This document shows, one piece after another, positions 1 through 14,947 of a stretch of 64,000 bases of DNA; positions within the stretch are counted from its first letter, which is position 1, and every line of letters begins with the position of its first letter. The stretch comes from Hyperoplus lanceolatus (Eukaryota > Chordata > Actinopteri > Uranoscopiformes > Ammodytidae), in the NCBI GenBank assembly GCA_026929865.2, contig CM049395.1, positions 17,430,001 through 17,494,000 on the forward strand, read 5' to 3'. Under the pieces are notes generated by a model, which did not search any database, was not told the origin of the DNA, and saw nothing but the letters and a program-made list of their open reading frames with translations. The position numbers and the translations under genes were made by a program.

Positions 1-1005
1 TGTGCATGGACCATCACCTGCCATCCTAAAGCACTGGCTACATGATTTATTGATGATGCCTGGGATTATTAATGCCAATTGCCTCCTCTTGTCTTACTGA
101 GCTGGCATGAGTCAAGAGCCCCCCCCCCCCTCGCCCCACCTCCCCCGTCATCCAAGGGCCGAGGGACAGAAAGAAGCAGACAATGAAAGAGACAGTAAGT
201 GGGCTTTTGTGGATCCTCCTCTACTCAAGAGTGGGAAATCAACACCAATGGGTGTCAGACGAATCCCGGTGCGAATTGGCAAACCCTGGCAGACACTTTT
301 CATTTTGGTAGTTAGAATTTATTTTCTTCAGGCATGATATACTGTAAGGGAAGTGACAGAAGAGAAGAAAAGTAGTCACTTAAAATGTGTTTTCTGTCGG
401 ACTAATGTGTGTGCATCCTCATGCCTGTCTGTGTCCTATGTTTTTGTTTGTTTTTGGCATCACTCTAACTCTGTCTTGTCTAGTCACTTGCTTACTTAAC
501 TGTCCTCAACTTCACACTAGGGGTGGATAGTAGCTACATATGCGGTAGTGGGTTTTATTCGACAGCAAATTTTTTTCCAAATAAATCTACTTCCTACCTG
601 GGTATCCCCACCTACTGTATCCGGATCCGTGACACTTCCTTGCATTGCCTGCTTCTACTTTTTTCTCCTACCTTTAATTCAACCATTGTCCATCACAATG
701 ATCCACCATTGTCTGTCTATGTGCATATCCAAGTACTTAACTGTAAAACATCTAATAACTTTTTTTTTGTCCAAGGCAAGTGTGTTCCTTCTCACGATGT
801 CAATTGAAGCCTCATTTTGTCTTTTGTTAAAGCAAGTGAATTCAGACTTGACAAATGTTAATACTGGTGGAAGATCGTGATGGCTGCACAAATTCATCCA
901 CACAAAGCCTGCTTACCAATGTGCCCTCTTATTGCCATGATATATTGAACATTTCTGTACCCAAGACTGCTATCTAATATTTTGATATTGTTACGCAAAA
1001 TTATG

Positions 1006-1152
<147 letters not shown>

Positions 1153-1573
1153 ACAGGCCAACTTCGACCACTGAGCTGCTGTAAACAAATGTGGCGATGG
1201 AAAGAGCTGACTAGCACTGTGTCGGCAAGAAGGCAGAGGCCGCTAATGTTTGACTTCTCATCTTCACCCAGCATCCATTCTAATGGGAGCCAAGGAAGGA
1301 GAGAGAGAGACTTGGATTTGATTAGCCTCAAGCTGCATCGTCTAATTGCCCCTTCCACCAAAGCCATATTGAAATGATTTATTCATCATCAAGCTCCAAA
1401 CAGTCCCTTGTAATTGGCTGCCAGAAAAAATAGAATGCTCCATCCTTGCTCCCCTCCCGTGCACTATTGTCTCAGTTATAGGAGGAGAGGATAATGGGCG
1501 TGATGTTTCCATTGCTACCCGATTGTAGGTTGATGTTTACAGCTATGATAATGGTGGACATTGCTGCTGTTAA

Positions 1574-2175
1574 AGAGGACCTATGATGCTTTTTGACTTT
1601 TATGACCTATAAACGTTGTTATGATGATTCATAGTCATGCTTAACCATACTAAATTATCAAATAATGACTTACATGCATTTCGACATATTCCCTGCTGAC
1701 CGTCTGGGGTGTCTGTGCAGAGCACTAAACACTATTCTAGCCAGTCGAGAAGTCACGTCTTCAAAGCGGTCTACCCTTTCATAATTTGTGACGTCGCATA
1801 AAACTTTGTGACGTCTCCACGCGGATGTTTCCATGTATGGTAATGCTGTCACTTCCCTGTTCGCGTCTGCCTCGCGCCCTTATAGGTCCATGCTCGCGCT
1901 TCCCGCCACTGAAAGTGTTCCGGAAGGAAGGTAACCAATCACAACGGAGTGGGGTTTGCAGGAGGGGGGGAGGGGAGCGGAGATGGCCGAAGCACAGGCG
2001 GAGGGAGCCGAAGCACACACACTCAAGTGTTGACAGGATGTGCTGGATCGCCAAAATAAGAGAAAGAGCTTCCCGAAAATCTACATAGTTTTTTGTGATG
2101 TGATTCGTGTCAGGTTGCTCTATAGCAGTGTAAAACAAGAAATTAAGACCAGAAAAGTAGCATAATAGGTCCTCT
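1574..2175. mobile_element. TTAA-flanked non-autonomous DNA transposon, copy 1
   Basis: The 602-bp element has terminal inverted repeats AGAGGACCTATGATGC at the left and its near-complement at the right (AGAGGACCTATTATGC read inward). It is flanked exactly by TTAA at 1570-1573 and 2176-2179. TTAA target duplications are typical of the piggyBac and Kolobok superfamilies; the superfamily is not proven. It encodes no transposase. Copy 2 at 16351-16950 is almost identical and in the same orientation. Confidence 0.85.
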
Positions 2176-5100
2176 TTAAGCATCCAGTGTGTGTAAAAGG
2201 GTAGGCTATCTTCGCATAGTAGAGGGATTCTGCCTTTTGTGCTACTGCTCTGCCTGCTCTAGATTTAAAGGCTGCATAGATTTCGAGCATCTTCAGCTAG
2301 ACTACTTGAGCCAATCCCCTTTGATGTCTAAGCTAAGCAAGTTTGTTAAAAGCTTCATTCTGAAAATGTTGGAAACTTGTACTCTCGTAGTTTTCCAGCA
2401 TCTCTGCATCAGTCTGCTCTTATCACTAATCCAAGAACACACTTCCTCACCAGTAGGGCTACAGACGCTGTCAAGCCCTAGCAGAAAAGCTTAAATATGC
2501 CTTTTAAAGAACTCTTTAAGGGTAGCTTTTGATCTTTCAGCACGAGCGGGCAATGATGTTGAATATGTGCTGGAAATGGTGTACAGTGGAATGTTTGACT
2601 GGCCAACATGAGACTGGTGTCTGTATCTAAACTATTTACACTCTTTCTTCATAACCTAGTCTTTCTTCAAATCCCCCCTGGTCATTTGTACCGGTAAGTC
2701 ACCTTGATGTCACACGAAAACTGAACAGCCCCTCAGAGGATCAGTTTAACACCAAAGCAAATCGCCTTTCAGCAGAGTTATATTAATATACGTTATTGGC
2801 TGACGGCTAGCAGCAGGTTAAATATAGGGTGCGGGTGGTGTGGGCCTGTTGAGGTGACCCTGTTACTATTCAAAATGAAACCAGAACCCGAGCACGTTGG
2901 CTCAGTTGACTTGCTTAGAACTGGCTCGCATGTAGGCCAGTTGTGTGTCCTGTTGTGCCCAAAGACCGGCCATATGTAGAGTCACAGGGTGTGCTGGCCT
3001 GACCGCATTTCTCATCCTGATGGCAGAATAACCCTAAGCAATCTGCCTCTGCCAGTGTGGAATGGATTTCAGAGAAATGGCACGGGTTTGCCCCTCTCTT
3101 TCTTATTATAATCTGATGCTGTTTCTCAATGACCTCACTCTATCTGTGTGCAGTATTTGGCTCCGCTCCTGTGTGCCAGATTATTGCTGTTCCACGGGCC
3201 TTGATTTAATCCTCAAAAAGGATTGTTCTAAGCTTTGACGAGCTAATATGGGCTAAACAGATTGCACCGGTGCACAATCAGTTACTGTAATGTGACGCTG
3301 CAAATCTGGGTGTTATTGTATTAGCATGTTATCCTGTAACCTTCACATGTCTACTGATTGGACTACTGTTTAGTTGAATTAATTTGAGAACATATACTAT
3401 TATGCTTGAACAGCCTTATAAGAGTTGATAAATAATAAGAGTTGCCATGTATTGTGTACTATCCCCTTCCGTGGATCCAGTGAATGTGCTGAGAAGTAGA
3501 GCTGGGGACACTAGTGGTGATGATAAGTGCTTATCAAATTGGAAGTGTCACCCAACATCACATTACTGCCTGGAGAGGCTCCATCATCACAGTCTTAGCT
3601 GCCAATTTTAAAAAATGCTTACAGAGATGGGAGTGAAGTCTAGAAGTTGATAGCAAGAGATGGTCTCCTTTACCCTTTTAATGAGTTGTGTTATTACTAG
3701 AGATACAACAGTTTTAGATATTTGTAGTTTGATTATATTCTGAATAAATGCATTATTTTAGTTCATAAAACTGTATAAAATCACATGATCACATTTAATT
3801 TGTAACTGTCCCTACAGCATTTGTATTACTATACGGTGTATTACAACTTTATTGATCCCCTTGGGAAAATATTACGATTGTGTGTAGTCATGTTAATGTT
3901 ATCATCATTAATTGTCATCCTGCCAACATTTTTTTAATTCATGAACATTTTTCTACCTTAAACATGATGGTGCAAAATCACATCAATCACAGAAAATAAC
4001 TGATATCAAGGCTTTACATGGAACCTATTCAGGTGTGATGTAAAATATTTTTTTCTGCCTGCAGGCCTTTTTGCTACCTCATGCGTAAAAGAATTGTTTC
4101 CATACCTAGTAGCATTCCATCTCTGTATGTTTCTTTTGAAAGAAATGCATACTTCAAACAGCCACTGACAGCTGCAGTATCTCCTCTTTGAGTTGGTTGG
4201 CAGACGTGGGACATAAAAAAGCAACTGATAACTGCCTTGGAAATGAGAAAATAAATGGTTTGACATAGACCATGAAATGTCCACCTAATGCAAGCCATTT
4301 ATTTATGTGTGATTAGTGTCAGCTTTTTTTTTTAAGCGCTAGTTTTATTTGGCTTGAAACAGGCACAAAGAAATGAGGGTCAAATTGATTCCGAACGAGA
4401 CATATCGACTGGTTAATGAATCTGGTTAATTGACTGTGTAAAGGGGTGCCATAACAGTCAGACAGCTAAGAGCAGCAGCAGCAGCAGTCTGCTGAAACCA
4501 GCCAGAGCATATGTGAGTACGTCACTCTACTCTTGTTGATTTTGGTTTTCTCTTGATGCCATGACGCTATTAAAATAATTGTAGGCAGAATAAAGTTCTG
4601 ACGGTGATCATGGCAGCCATTACTGCTCTATCAGGGTCATTTGGATGTGTTGACACTCTTGTAAAGTGATTAGCCTCCTGGCTGTAGAAGGGTCCCGTTG
4701 GGCTTTGCACCACTCTCTCCCCTCAGGGACTCCAACTGACAGCTGCCTGTGACGGGTAGAGGCGGAGACAAAGAAACTTCACCATGAGAGAGAGTATGAA
4801 CTGCTCTGCCTAGGAGAGTCCTCTGCTCTGCACTTCCTCCATTTGTTCCCCTCCTTTCAGGTGAGGTTGGAACAGTATTTTAAGTGATTGTGCTTTTCAA
4901 ATCACAGGAAATGAATCTTAGAGCTCACGCTGTGCAGTGACAAAGAAATCCATGGTTCCTATTCTTAAGCACACATACGCCCACTCGCGCACAGACAGCT
5001 TGTAAGAACAGTGTCTGAGGCATCTCCCTGGGTATTGTCAGGGCTCTTCAGGAGCTGCCGCCTCCTCAGAGCTCCTCTTCAGATCATCACCACCAGCTCA

Positions 5101-8100
5101 CTCTGGAGATTTGATTACCCCCTCGATTATTTGGATCTCACACTACCAACAGAGTTTCTCCTGTCCCTGCACTATCCCTAATCCTTTTTGTTCTTTGTTT
5201 GTTCTTCTGCTACTTGATTTATTCTTCTTGTATGTGGTACTCCATGCATCTACTTCCCCATTCTGTTCTACTGTACTTAACCATCAGTTCCTCCTCGCAT
5301 TCATTTTGATCACATTCCCTCCCACCTTGCTTACTCCAGCTCAATAAGCAAACAAACCCACTTCCTTTTGACACCCAGCGCCGTCGCGGTGATTTGCTGT
5401 GCTTGTCAGGTTAGATATTGAGCGACACTGTGGCCCCTGTCAACAAAAGGAAGGCCCAGGAAGCCAGAGGGGCGATGTTATTTGTGCTTAGGGTGGATTA
5501 TCTCCCCCACACGCCATTCTGCCTTTTCTCATTGTCTGGCGTGTTACCCGCCATGCCGATGCCAGGATGGCTCCCTTATGGCATTCAAGAGGCACAATGC
5601 CTGCCATGCGTTGCCCAACTCACTTTAGTAAAATTGGATGTAAAACTCATAGCATTCTTATACAGACAGCTATGTTCTATTTGCTTCCCTGGTATCCTTT
5701 CCTCGCTGACCCTCTGGGCAATGTCCAACACCATTTTCTTGATTGAACATTGGATGAGGATGGGGAAGGACAGGAGCATGTCCCTGTGAATGTCTTTATA
5801 ATGGTGACCTTGTTGGCAGTACTGTCAAGGATGTTAAGCCATTGAACATATGTTCCTGCATTTCAGAGCCCCGATATCTACCTGCTTTCTTTATCACACT
5901 GTGAACATGGCTACGTCTGTATGCCAGTGTTCAAAATGTCTGTGTTTGTATGCATAATGCTGCCTCTCAGTCAGACAGACAGTTTTCAAACAGAGCATTC
6001 ATGCTGCTGAAAGACAAAGAACACACCCAGGTAAAAGACGACTCCTGAAATGGAAATGAGGTTCTTGGCTGAAGCGAGGGAAGACAACCAGCGCACCTAA
6101 CCTCCACAGCTGTGATTATACCCCACTGAGCTGCGGTTGGACATTGTAATCAATGGCGCAGCAGGTGCTTTAACCCTCATTGACACACGTAGAATCCCCT
6201 GTTCACACACAAACACACCCCTATATGCAATTTGCTCTAAGACATGACGCTTTTGGACACGACTTGTACACCATACTGTCTGCCATCATACAAAGTGTTT
6301 GTTTTACAGCGGGTGTGGGTAATGAGATGCAAATGATCATGCATGGGGAATTGGGGAGCCCAGGCCACCGGAGAGGATGTAGGGGGAAGGGATGTGACAC
6401 ATGTGTTGGGACATTCTTAGCCGGTAAACCCAGCAGACAAACAGATTTCACGGCGGGGAACACCACAAAGTGTCAATGGTGTCATGCCTGAAATGGGATA
6501 TTACACCAGTCTATGAGTGGAAAAATGCGGAGGCATGGCAGCAATGGGTGCGCTGGCTCCACACATTCCAACATTACACTGTGATAGCAGAGTCCTTGTT
6601 TACCTGGTGGTATTAAGGATATAGCTGGAGGTACGACGAGGCAGGAACAGCTATGAAAGCCTTGGCAGTCCATGTACTGGGGCAGCAGAAGGCTTGTCAC
6701 CTTTACTTGTAACAGAGTAGCTGTAGGCTAGCAGTTTTTTCTAAGGAGCCATATTCTTCTGCCATATGAAGAAGTGGGTGATGGAGGAGAAAGAGAAAGG
6801 GTTGCAAATAAGGCAAAAAACACCATATATTCAAAAAGTGTCAAGCGTGTATATAATTTGATGATCAAGTACTGATTTTCTCACACATGCTTTGAATAAA
6901 GGCATCTTGAATTGGCATGTGTAAATCCAAGTCCAGTGGAGGCCTAAATTCAGCCATGGAACTTATAGCGAACATTTGTTATATTTCTTTTTAGGAAAAT
7001 TATATGGAGATAATTATCGTTATCATTTTATTAGCCAACCCTACACAGGAGGTTTAAAGGTTGACATGTTGAACACTCTCTTTATTTGCCTGATTGTATA
7101 CACTCATGACATTCAAGTGTCAGTTTGGTGGTGCTCACAAGTTAACTTTGTCTAATCTCCCAGACATTGGCTGTGATGGTGCAACAAGGCCTCTGGCTTT
7201 CAGTGTCACCCATCATCATGCATGCGTGGAAACAGGCTGGCAGCTTTGTGCTTTGGGACCCAGTGTGGTGGCAGACGGTGCATTCAGGGAACGGACTGTT
7301 GCACGCTGTGTCTACCATGATCTTGTGATGGACTCCAAAATGCCCCCTACCAGTTAAGCAGATATCAGCCATAATTTTGCATATGAACTATAACAGTTTG
7401 CCTGACGTCTTGACAGCAGAATCAGATCGTCTGATATAAACTGCTGCTGATTTTGTTTTGTTCACCAGCTGGTGAGATTATTGTTCTGCATGATTATTGG
7501 ACGGAAATGTGTTGACCGTTGTGATTCTATGCACCAGACTACAAACAAATACTACACCAAATAGCATAGTGATTCGTTGCTATTCTCAAAAATAGCTTAT
7601 GTGAGATTTATGTTCTCCTTTCCCATTACAGCTGCATTTCTTTATTGACCTTAATAGCAGTCACATGTATGCACCGAAGATATTACAGGACATGCGCTGA
7701 TGCAGAAATTGTTAAACCACACTGGGGTGTCTGGGTAATTGAAAATTGAACAGACACTTCAGTGTCACTCTATTGTGCAAGCGTAAATCGTGGACACATA
7801 CAATTGCAACTTACGGCTATTTGTTATGCATTTTGCAGCCTTATTGAAGGGGAACCAAGAGCACAAAGGGTCCCATGGGGCTAATCTTGCACAGGAGTGT
7901 CTGAGCTGTGTCACAGTCAGGAGGGGTTTTTTCTGTTCCAGGGAGAGAATCTAGATCTGTTCTTTATGGCCATTTAATGATTATTCACCATTGTGCCCAT
8001 TGTTTGTTATCTGTATAAAAAAAAAAACGATGAGCTCAGTTGACCATGGTGGGATTTGCCAACTGTGCTAGTAGCTGATACATTAATCCTTTCAGTTATT

Positions 8101-11088
8101 TCATCTGTTATTATGTTACTTCTGTTCTCAGCGCTTGTGACATTTGTCAAGTCATAGTACGTCTTTCTGCGTGCTTTGTGCCTGCTAAGTGTTTGTGACA
8201 TGAAAAGTGAAATAGACGTAGAGACAGGGATAGAGTAGCTAAGTCTCTCTATTCCAACCACCTCCCTCCAATTTATAGCTCTTGGAGAGAGATCTGTCTG
8301 ACAAGAGGCCTGTAATTAAAGCCGAGAAAGAAGGAAAGAAAAAAAAAACTCTACAAATGCCCTCCAGAGTTTTTTCCCCCTTCCTCTCTTTTTTGGAAGA
8401 GTTGAGGGAAGAAAAAGCTTTTCCATCTCCTCGTATCATTCCTACTCCTCCCACTACTGCCACTTCAAACTTCACCTCCAGGGACCATTGCCATTGTCAG
8501 TGTGTTAAAAAAAACACAATAAACTAAAAATTATTTGATTTTAAGTGGGATGTTGTTTATACAAAGAGAATCACAGTTAAATTGTCATAAAAGTAACCTT
8601 GTTCTCCCTATTTTACTGCATGTCTGACTTCTGCCTGAAGCATCTTGAACACTCATGTGCAGTCTGTATCATCACCATGTTGGCCACATACCACTACACA
8701 TTATAGACTGACATTGAGCCGTGTTGATTGATCTGAAATTATGGTCCGACTGCCTTTTACATTTAAATTTGACAGCTAATCAATGCCCCCATCAATAACC
8801 CCTCCGTTAAAAAAGAAACAACCCTGCGGCTCCTGAGCTACGGCTTTCAGGTCTTTAGGTTCAGCAGTGAGTCAGCGGTAAGGTCCTTTGACACCCATTA
8901 ATATTTCCCTGAATTTATCAAATTTATCTTCTGAAACCCCATATCCTCTGTAAACAGTAAACACTATATTTGACTTAAAGTGGACATACAGTAATTTGAC
9001 TAGCAAAAGTATGTAAAGATTCATAGAATTGTCTTTTAAATAATGGACTTATATAGCTGAATTGTTTTGTATGTTAATGAATATGTTTGTGCTGTAGATG
9101 GCAGATGCCTTTCTGCTTGATAGCATAGAAAGGGTGCGCATGACTAGAATATCTTGCTTGTCATGCTGCCATGCAGATCTACTCCATTGTTTACTTACAT
9201 ACATTGTTCTTTGCTTGCTGCTGGTCTCCTTTTTTATAGCTGACCTGATATTACTACAACAGATCAAAAGAGTATTCGGAGGCTTTTCATAGATACAGAA
9301 TTGTTTCTGCAGTCTGGTGAATCAAAAGATCTAGCAGGACTCCTTGGGGAGCATAAAGGTCTGCCCTGGTAGAACCAGTCTGGGAGGAAACACGGCTAAA
9401 GTTGTATAAATTCCACTCTGGGGCTATCAACAAAATGTAATTATGCATGGCGATGTGTGATTGTTTTCAGAAGTAATATGCATAGTCCCAGCTGTGTTGG
9501 CGCTTTTTACATTTCACACATGTTGAAAGACATTGCTTAAGCATCAACATCAACACGGAATTCCCTTTTCTGATTCTGACCACAAATGTTCAATTCCACC
9601 GTTAAAAGTCTTTGCACTGGATCCTTGATGGATAGGAAACAGTTAAAAGCTGCGTGTGGAGGAGGGAGCGCTTAGTCGGCCAGGGTGGACCAGCCAGTCG
9701 ACTGAAGTAGGACTAGCCCAGTGACTGAGCCGAGCTGGCTGGCTGCCAGGAGTGCCCCACGCTGTAGACAATACCCACCTGTGTTAGGCAGAAGTGTGTG
9801 TGTGTGTGTGTGCGTGTGCGCGTGCGCACAGAGCTAGTTATTTTGTGCTCAAACAGTCACACAGTGGCTCCTCCTCCCCCTTCGCTCTCCAAATGTCTAT
9901 CAACAGGCTCCGGTTCTTGTTTTGGCTCATTGTGTTGGACACTGACGTTTGAAAGCAAATTCGGAGACGAAAATTAAAACTTGTTGTTTTGAGATGACGG
10001 GGCTTTCAAATGCACAGAGGGTTTATTGGTTTGCTTTTTCACGTCTGTTCAAAGGACACCCCCCATCACCGATGCCAGACACCCCCAGTTGGAGCGCTGC
10101 GTCCCTTCCACAAATGTGCCGGAGGCTAGAGGGGTGAGGGGAGGGAGGTGAAGGGGGTCCCTAGAGGTCTTTACTCTCTGGTTACTGCAACGAGGCTGCC
10201 ACTGCCAGAGGGTCCCCATGGCAACGCTATTTGATTCCTTCAACAATGCCAGAGCACACTGCCCCTCCAACCCTGCTCCACTTCTGAGCCACACACACAC
10301 ATTTACAAACAAGGCCTGTGCGATTGGAAGATTACGGCGGGGATCTTGACAGAGTGGCAGTAGCTGTAGTTAGTTCATACAAAAGAGACTAACAATGCCC
10401 ATGCGAATTAAAAACTGATCTACGTGTAATTAAATGTTGCCTGTAAATTAATTAAAATCTCATAATAAATACCATTATACTATAATCTTAAACACCATAG
10501 AAAATGTAATCTACTGTCCGCCATGGGATTATACACCTAAGATATTCCGATAGAGATAGAAAAACTAGAAAAAGACCATTCATGGATTCTTGTGTCTCGG
10601 TCAAATGTGGATTTACCGTGATTGGAAGAAGAGCATCTTTTTATCGCATTTAATGTAAACAAATATGACATCTGAACAAAGTTGACAACATGACGAAGAT
10701 AAATTGTACAGCTGTAAAGCATCTACCAAAGCACTCTCTGACTGAATAACAGCCATATGATAAACAGTATAATGTATTTATGAACATCCAGCTCTTTAGA
10801 AATAGTAAAAAATCAAGTCCTGGAAAATCTTGAACTTTTTTATTATTCCTTTTTAGATAAGTCAAAACTGATTTTAAACAGATTCATCGTGATACTGATT
10901 GTAATACAAAGCCACGGGCTCAATCACACACCATATCCTGGAATGGTAATAACACGTTGCCAGTAACATTTTAGGCTGCATGAATTCAGAGAGAGAGGGA
11001 GAGAGCATTTTAAGCAACTGTTACACCACCCGGACAGACGGTCACGCTAGAAAGCAACAACTAGACATGAAGTCTGTATTTTACAAAG

Positions 11089-11090
<2 letters not shown>

Positions 11091-11129
<39 letters not shown>

Positions 11130-11170
11130 CTGTGTGTGTGTGTGCCTGTGTGTGTGTGTGCCTGTGTCTG
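11091..11170. repeat. (GT)n microsatellite with GCCT interruptions
   Basis: GT-rich array interrupted at intervals by CCTG steps. It lies about 30 bp left of the element at 11203-12143. Confidence 0.9.
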
Positions 11171-11202
11171 TGCCTATCTCAGAAAAAAGGCAGATGTAAT
11201 GT

Positions 11203-12143
11203 AGGGGAGAACGGGGTAATTTGTCACATGGGTTGGTTGTCACAATCGTTATATCTCGGAACCATAAGGCGCTGTCTGTGAAATTTTGGTATGTAAATAT
11301 CCAGAATTGGGATCAGAGGTCACCTACATAGTCTTCCTTGAAGTTAGACTGCTGAATTTGAGGTGGGACGACTGTTTGTGTTTCTCATGTCAAATTTAAA
11401 ATATTTAGCTCCTCAGTATTTTTCTTCTAGGCTTTTACAGAATGGGTTTATAACAAAGTTACCCATACAAAGTGTGAAGGGTAAACTATAGTTTAGATTG
11501 TGGTTAGCAAGCTAATTAGTTGTCAGATGGTTGTTGGCCTTGATGCTAGCAAAAAATTCAAGTTGGGGTTGGTCGTCACATTTTTGGGGGGGTTGGTTGT
11601 CACATGTTATCCAAAGGCTACAGCTAGAAAAGGAACCCAATAACGAAATAAATTGTCAAGCTGTATCCTCACTGACACCCCAGAGAAGGAGAGAATAGAG
11701 CAGGAAAAGGCAGCTAGCATGCAAAGGAAAAATGGGGAACAAAATCAAAACAACCCAGTGCATTCCAAACTAGACAAGCTGCCAAGGCTACAGTAAGTTA
11801 TGTAGGCCTATTTGTCAACTTGACAATGCAATTAAACTTTCAAATTTAGTTCTACTTTCTTGCCTTCCTTTAAAGATTATTCCCATTAAGATAACATTGT
11901 GACAAACAACCCCATAGTGTATGACAACCGACCCCTTGATGGGGTTGGTTGTCACAATGTGTAAGGGTGTCTTTGATGATTAATTTCTTCTTTATTACAA
12001 TAAGATAGAAAAAGTGAGGGGTACACATTTCAAGCCAACACCTTAAGGTTCAATGTAATGTAGGAATGACTATTGAAAGATGTTTAGGTGATGAGCAATT
12101 CTCACTAGAGTAAAAAGTGTGCCTACTTACCCCGTTCTCCCCT
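11203..12143. mobile_element. 941-bp MITE-like element with AGGGGAGAACGGGGTAA termini
   Basis: Terminal inverted repeats of 17 bp (AGGGGAGAACGGGGTAA) open and close the element. ATGT flanks both sides (11199-11202 and 12144-12147), suggesting a 4-bp target duplication; a TA duplication with a one-base-shorter terminus is an equally readable alternative. No transposase frame is present. Inside are repeated copies of GGTTGGTTGTCACA: direct near 11230, 11565, 11589 and 11941, and inverted near 11898 and 11921. The superfamily cannot be assigned from this sequence alone. Confidence 0.75.
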
Positions 12144-12147
12144 ATGT

Positions 12148-12592
12148 GTAGCCTGGTCCTACCTGACCATCGTACTTCATTTCATTTTACAGAAGGTCTG
12201 GAATTGCTCAATTGACAAACGTTCACTCACTTGGAGGCGGGTGTCTATTGTAGTTTAAAACTATTGGATCTGCCCACTGTGCCACTCTGGATCGGCCAAC
12301 CAATCGCATAGCGTTTGCTCGTGACGTATGTCATGCGCCGGGACCGGCCGGGAACCAACAAAACTCAGCAAAGCTTGTTCTTGCTCCGGCTTTAATTTAT
12401 CGATATTCGGCAGTGTTGCCAGAACAGACTAAATAGCTTCTCTCTTCTCTCAGCCACTCCCTCTGTTCGCTGATTGGACTGCCAAAAATCTGGCTTAGCA
12501 GGAACACATGAATATACCGCAGCCCCAGACTGACTACTGAAGTGAAATGAAAATTGAGTGGAAGTAGGTAGGTGGGCGGTGCCAGTCTAATG
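12148..12592. mobile_element. Probable MITE with imperfect terminal inverted repeats
   Basis: The left end (TAGCCTGGTCCTACC, then CGTACTTC) is an imperfect inverse of the right end (TAGACTGGCACCGCCC, then CTACTTCC, read inward). The element begins almost where the neighbouring 941-bp element stops, so one may have inserted beside the other. No clean target duplication is visible and no coding frame is present. Confidence 0.45.
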
Positions 12593-12619
12593 TATGTGGT
12601 CAAGAGCAATTATTTCTTA

Positions 12620-12767
<148 letters not shown>

Positions 12768-13419
12768 ACTTCACTGTTAAGGGACATGCATCGGCCACGG
12801 AGGGATTAACAGCACTGTGCCTGAGCGCCGCACAGAAGTATTCCTTGTAGACTCACACACAGCCAGCTTCTGTAAAAAAATGTTGACCTAAATTACCACT
12901 GGATTATAAAAGACAAGGATTTCATACCTGTAAATTGGGCTGTTTTCGCTTTTTAAACGGCTGATAAAGCAGTGTTTGATGTCTAAATCCCTTCCAGGTG
13001 TCCACATTCATTTACATGACATGTCTACTAACTACTTGCATCAAGCCAGTTAGATGTTTCTCCCCCTTGTGAGCTGATGAAACATAATTGCAAGTGGTAA
13101 TTTGCTCCCTGAAAATGGGACGAACAATTTATCAATAGGAAAGTCCCTTGCATGTTAAACAAAAAAATACTAGGGCCATATGCCCACCACACTTCCTATG
13201 GTGTGCCTAGCGCCATGGTGAGGGCAGGAAATGCCATATTGTCCCTCCCAGGACAGTGAAATCAGTGGCGGGGCCCCCCCGAGGGTGTGGACACATGGTC
13301 CCAAACTGCCCCTTTCTCCTGTCTGCGTCCTTTGTCCTCCAGCTGACATAACAAGCTGTATGCTTCGAATAACTCTTTTTATTTAATTTGTTTAAGATTA
13401 TATTTTGGCATTTTTGATT

Positions 13420-13575
13420 GATTAGACATTTTGGAGAGACAAAGATGAAATGGGGTAGAGAGGGGAATGCCATGCAGAGAATGACCTGGGCCGGATTCAA
13501 ACCTGGGTCTGCTGTGACTAGGACTGAGTCTTTATGGAGTGAGTCTTTACTACTCCACGAGCATCCCCTTCTAAG
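13420..13575 (-). repeat. Possible tRNA-derived SINE remnant
   Basis: On the minus strand the segment contains a polymerase III B-box-like GGTTTGAATCC (around 13493-13503), with a degraded promoter-like stretch upstream and a C/T-rich body downstream. The layout resembles tRNA-derived fish SINEs. It is too degraded for a family name. Confidence 0.4.
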
Positions 13576-14947
13576 AACTCTTTTGTACCTTTTCATCAAG
13601 CCTTTCATCTTTTTTTAGGATGAATGTCCTTCCTTTTGAATGGCTTTTCTTGCCTGAATAGAAAGATAAATGTTGGAAAGTTAACAGGGAGAGGTAAGAA
13701 CCCAATGCACTTGTGGGTAATTTGGACATTAAAAGTAACCAAAAGCCAGAATTAGGGAGGCAATTAAGAGGACATTGTGTTGCTTCTAACTACATGTTAA
13801 GATTGGAGCCAAGAAGTGTTTCCTATAGCTTGGCTTTGGCTGGATGGCCCTCGCTGGCCAAGCAGGGTCCCTTTTTAATATGATTAGGACGGATTATGGT
13901 GTTGTCCGCACATCAAAAGAGCCAGGACCAATTATTGCCCCTGCCTTTCAAAACGGCAGTCGCTCCTCCTCCCTTTCCCAACAAACGTAGACGGAAGAAA
14001 ATAGGGGAAAATAGAGCCCAGGCATCTCGTAACACTCCAGAAGCCCTAATACTAATGGGTGGATTCATCATTCATTCAGACCTTTCATGTACAGTGTAAA
14101 GCAGTGACGGTGCACAGTTGCCAGCACTTTGGCTGGTCCCTAAAATAGATTGAGCGTCAGAGCTAATTATCCCACTCCCAGAGGCATGTACAAACAGGTT
14201 CATATGACAGAAAGCGTGGCATGCTCTGAGGTCGTAAAGAGTAGGAAACTGAAAGCAAGTGTTCCATGCCTGCAGGGGGTTGTTTGTGAATATTTATTAT
14301 TTAATTTTAATTTTTTTGTAGGATCTCAAGTTTTTTAATCGAGTCATGTGCAGGGTAACACCAACGCCAGTTGGCTTGGCTCTGTTTTGCTTAGGTCCAC
14401 ATTACATTACCATAATCCCCCGTCAGAGCGGGTTCTCTATTAGGCCTTTGTGCTGTCTGTGCTCATGACAGGAAACCAAATGGATGTGGATAAAAGTAGG
14501 CCCCCCCACCCTCCCCATCTTACAACACTTACACACACACACACACACTTTGCTAAATTACTCTCATAGTTTCACTTTTCTCTAAAGTGCCACAGCATAA
14601 GCGCTTGAACAAAGGTGCCCCCCCCCCCCCCAGATCCCCAGAGGCAGCTTGTTGGAGTCAACCCGTAGTCCTTTCAGGAGTCAAAGCAGAGCTGCCAAGT
14701 CTCACTCTTTGGCCGTGACACACGCAAATCAACCAGTTCACACTCTCACACACCACACCTCAAATTTCTCACGCGGAGAAATTAATCCCCAAAATAACAT
14801 TTGTTTTGCGGGACTTTTATTTTAAATTTCTAATTTTGAAAAGCTAACATACATGAGTGCCGTGACTTCCTCTTTCTGAACGCGCGTTAACGTTATGCTT
14901 TGATGTGCACTGTGCATTCGAAGCGGGAGGCGAGCATGGACATATAA

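Noticed and set aside
5418..5789. 123-codon + strand frame (and the similar frame at 6180-6491)
   Set aside because: No recognisable motif, no splice structure and overlapping frames on the other strand; consistent with chance.
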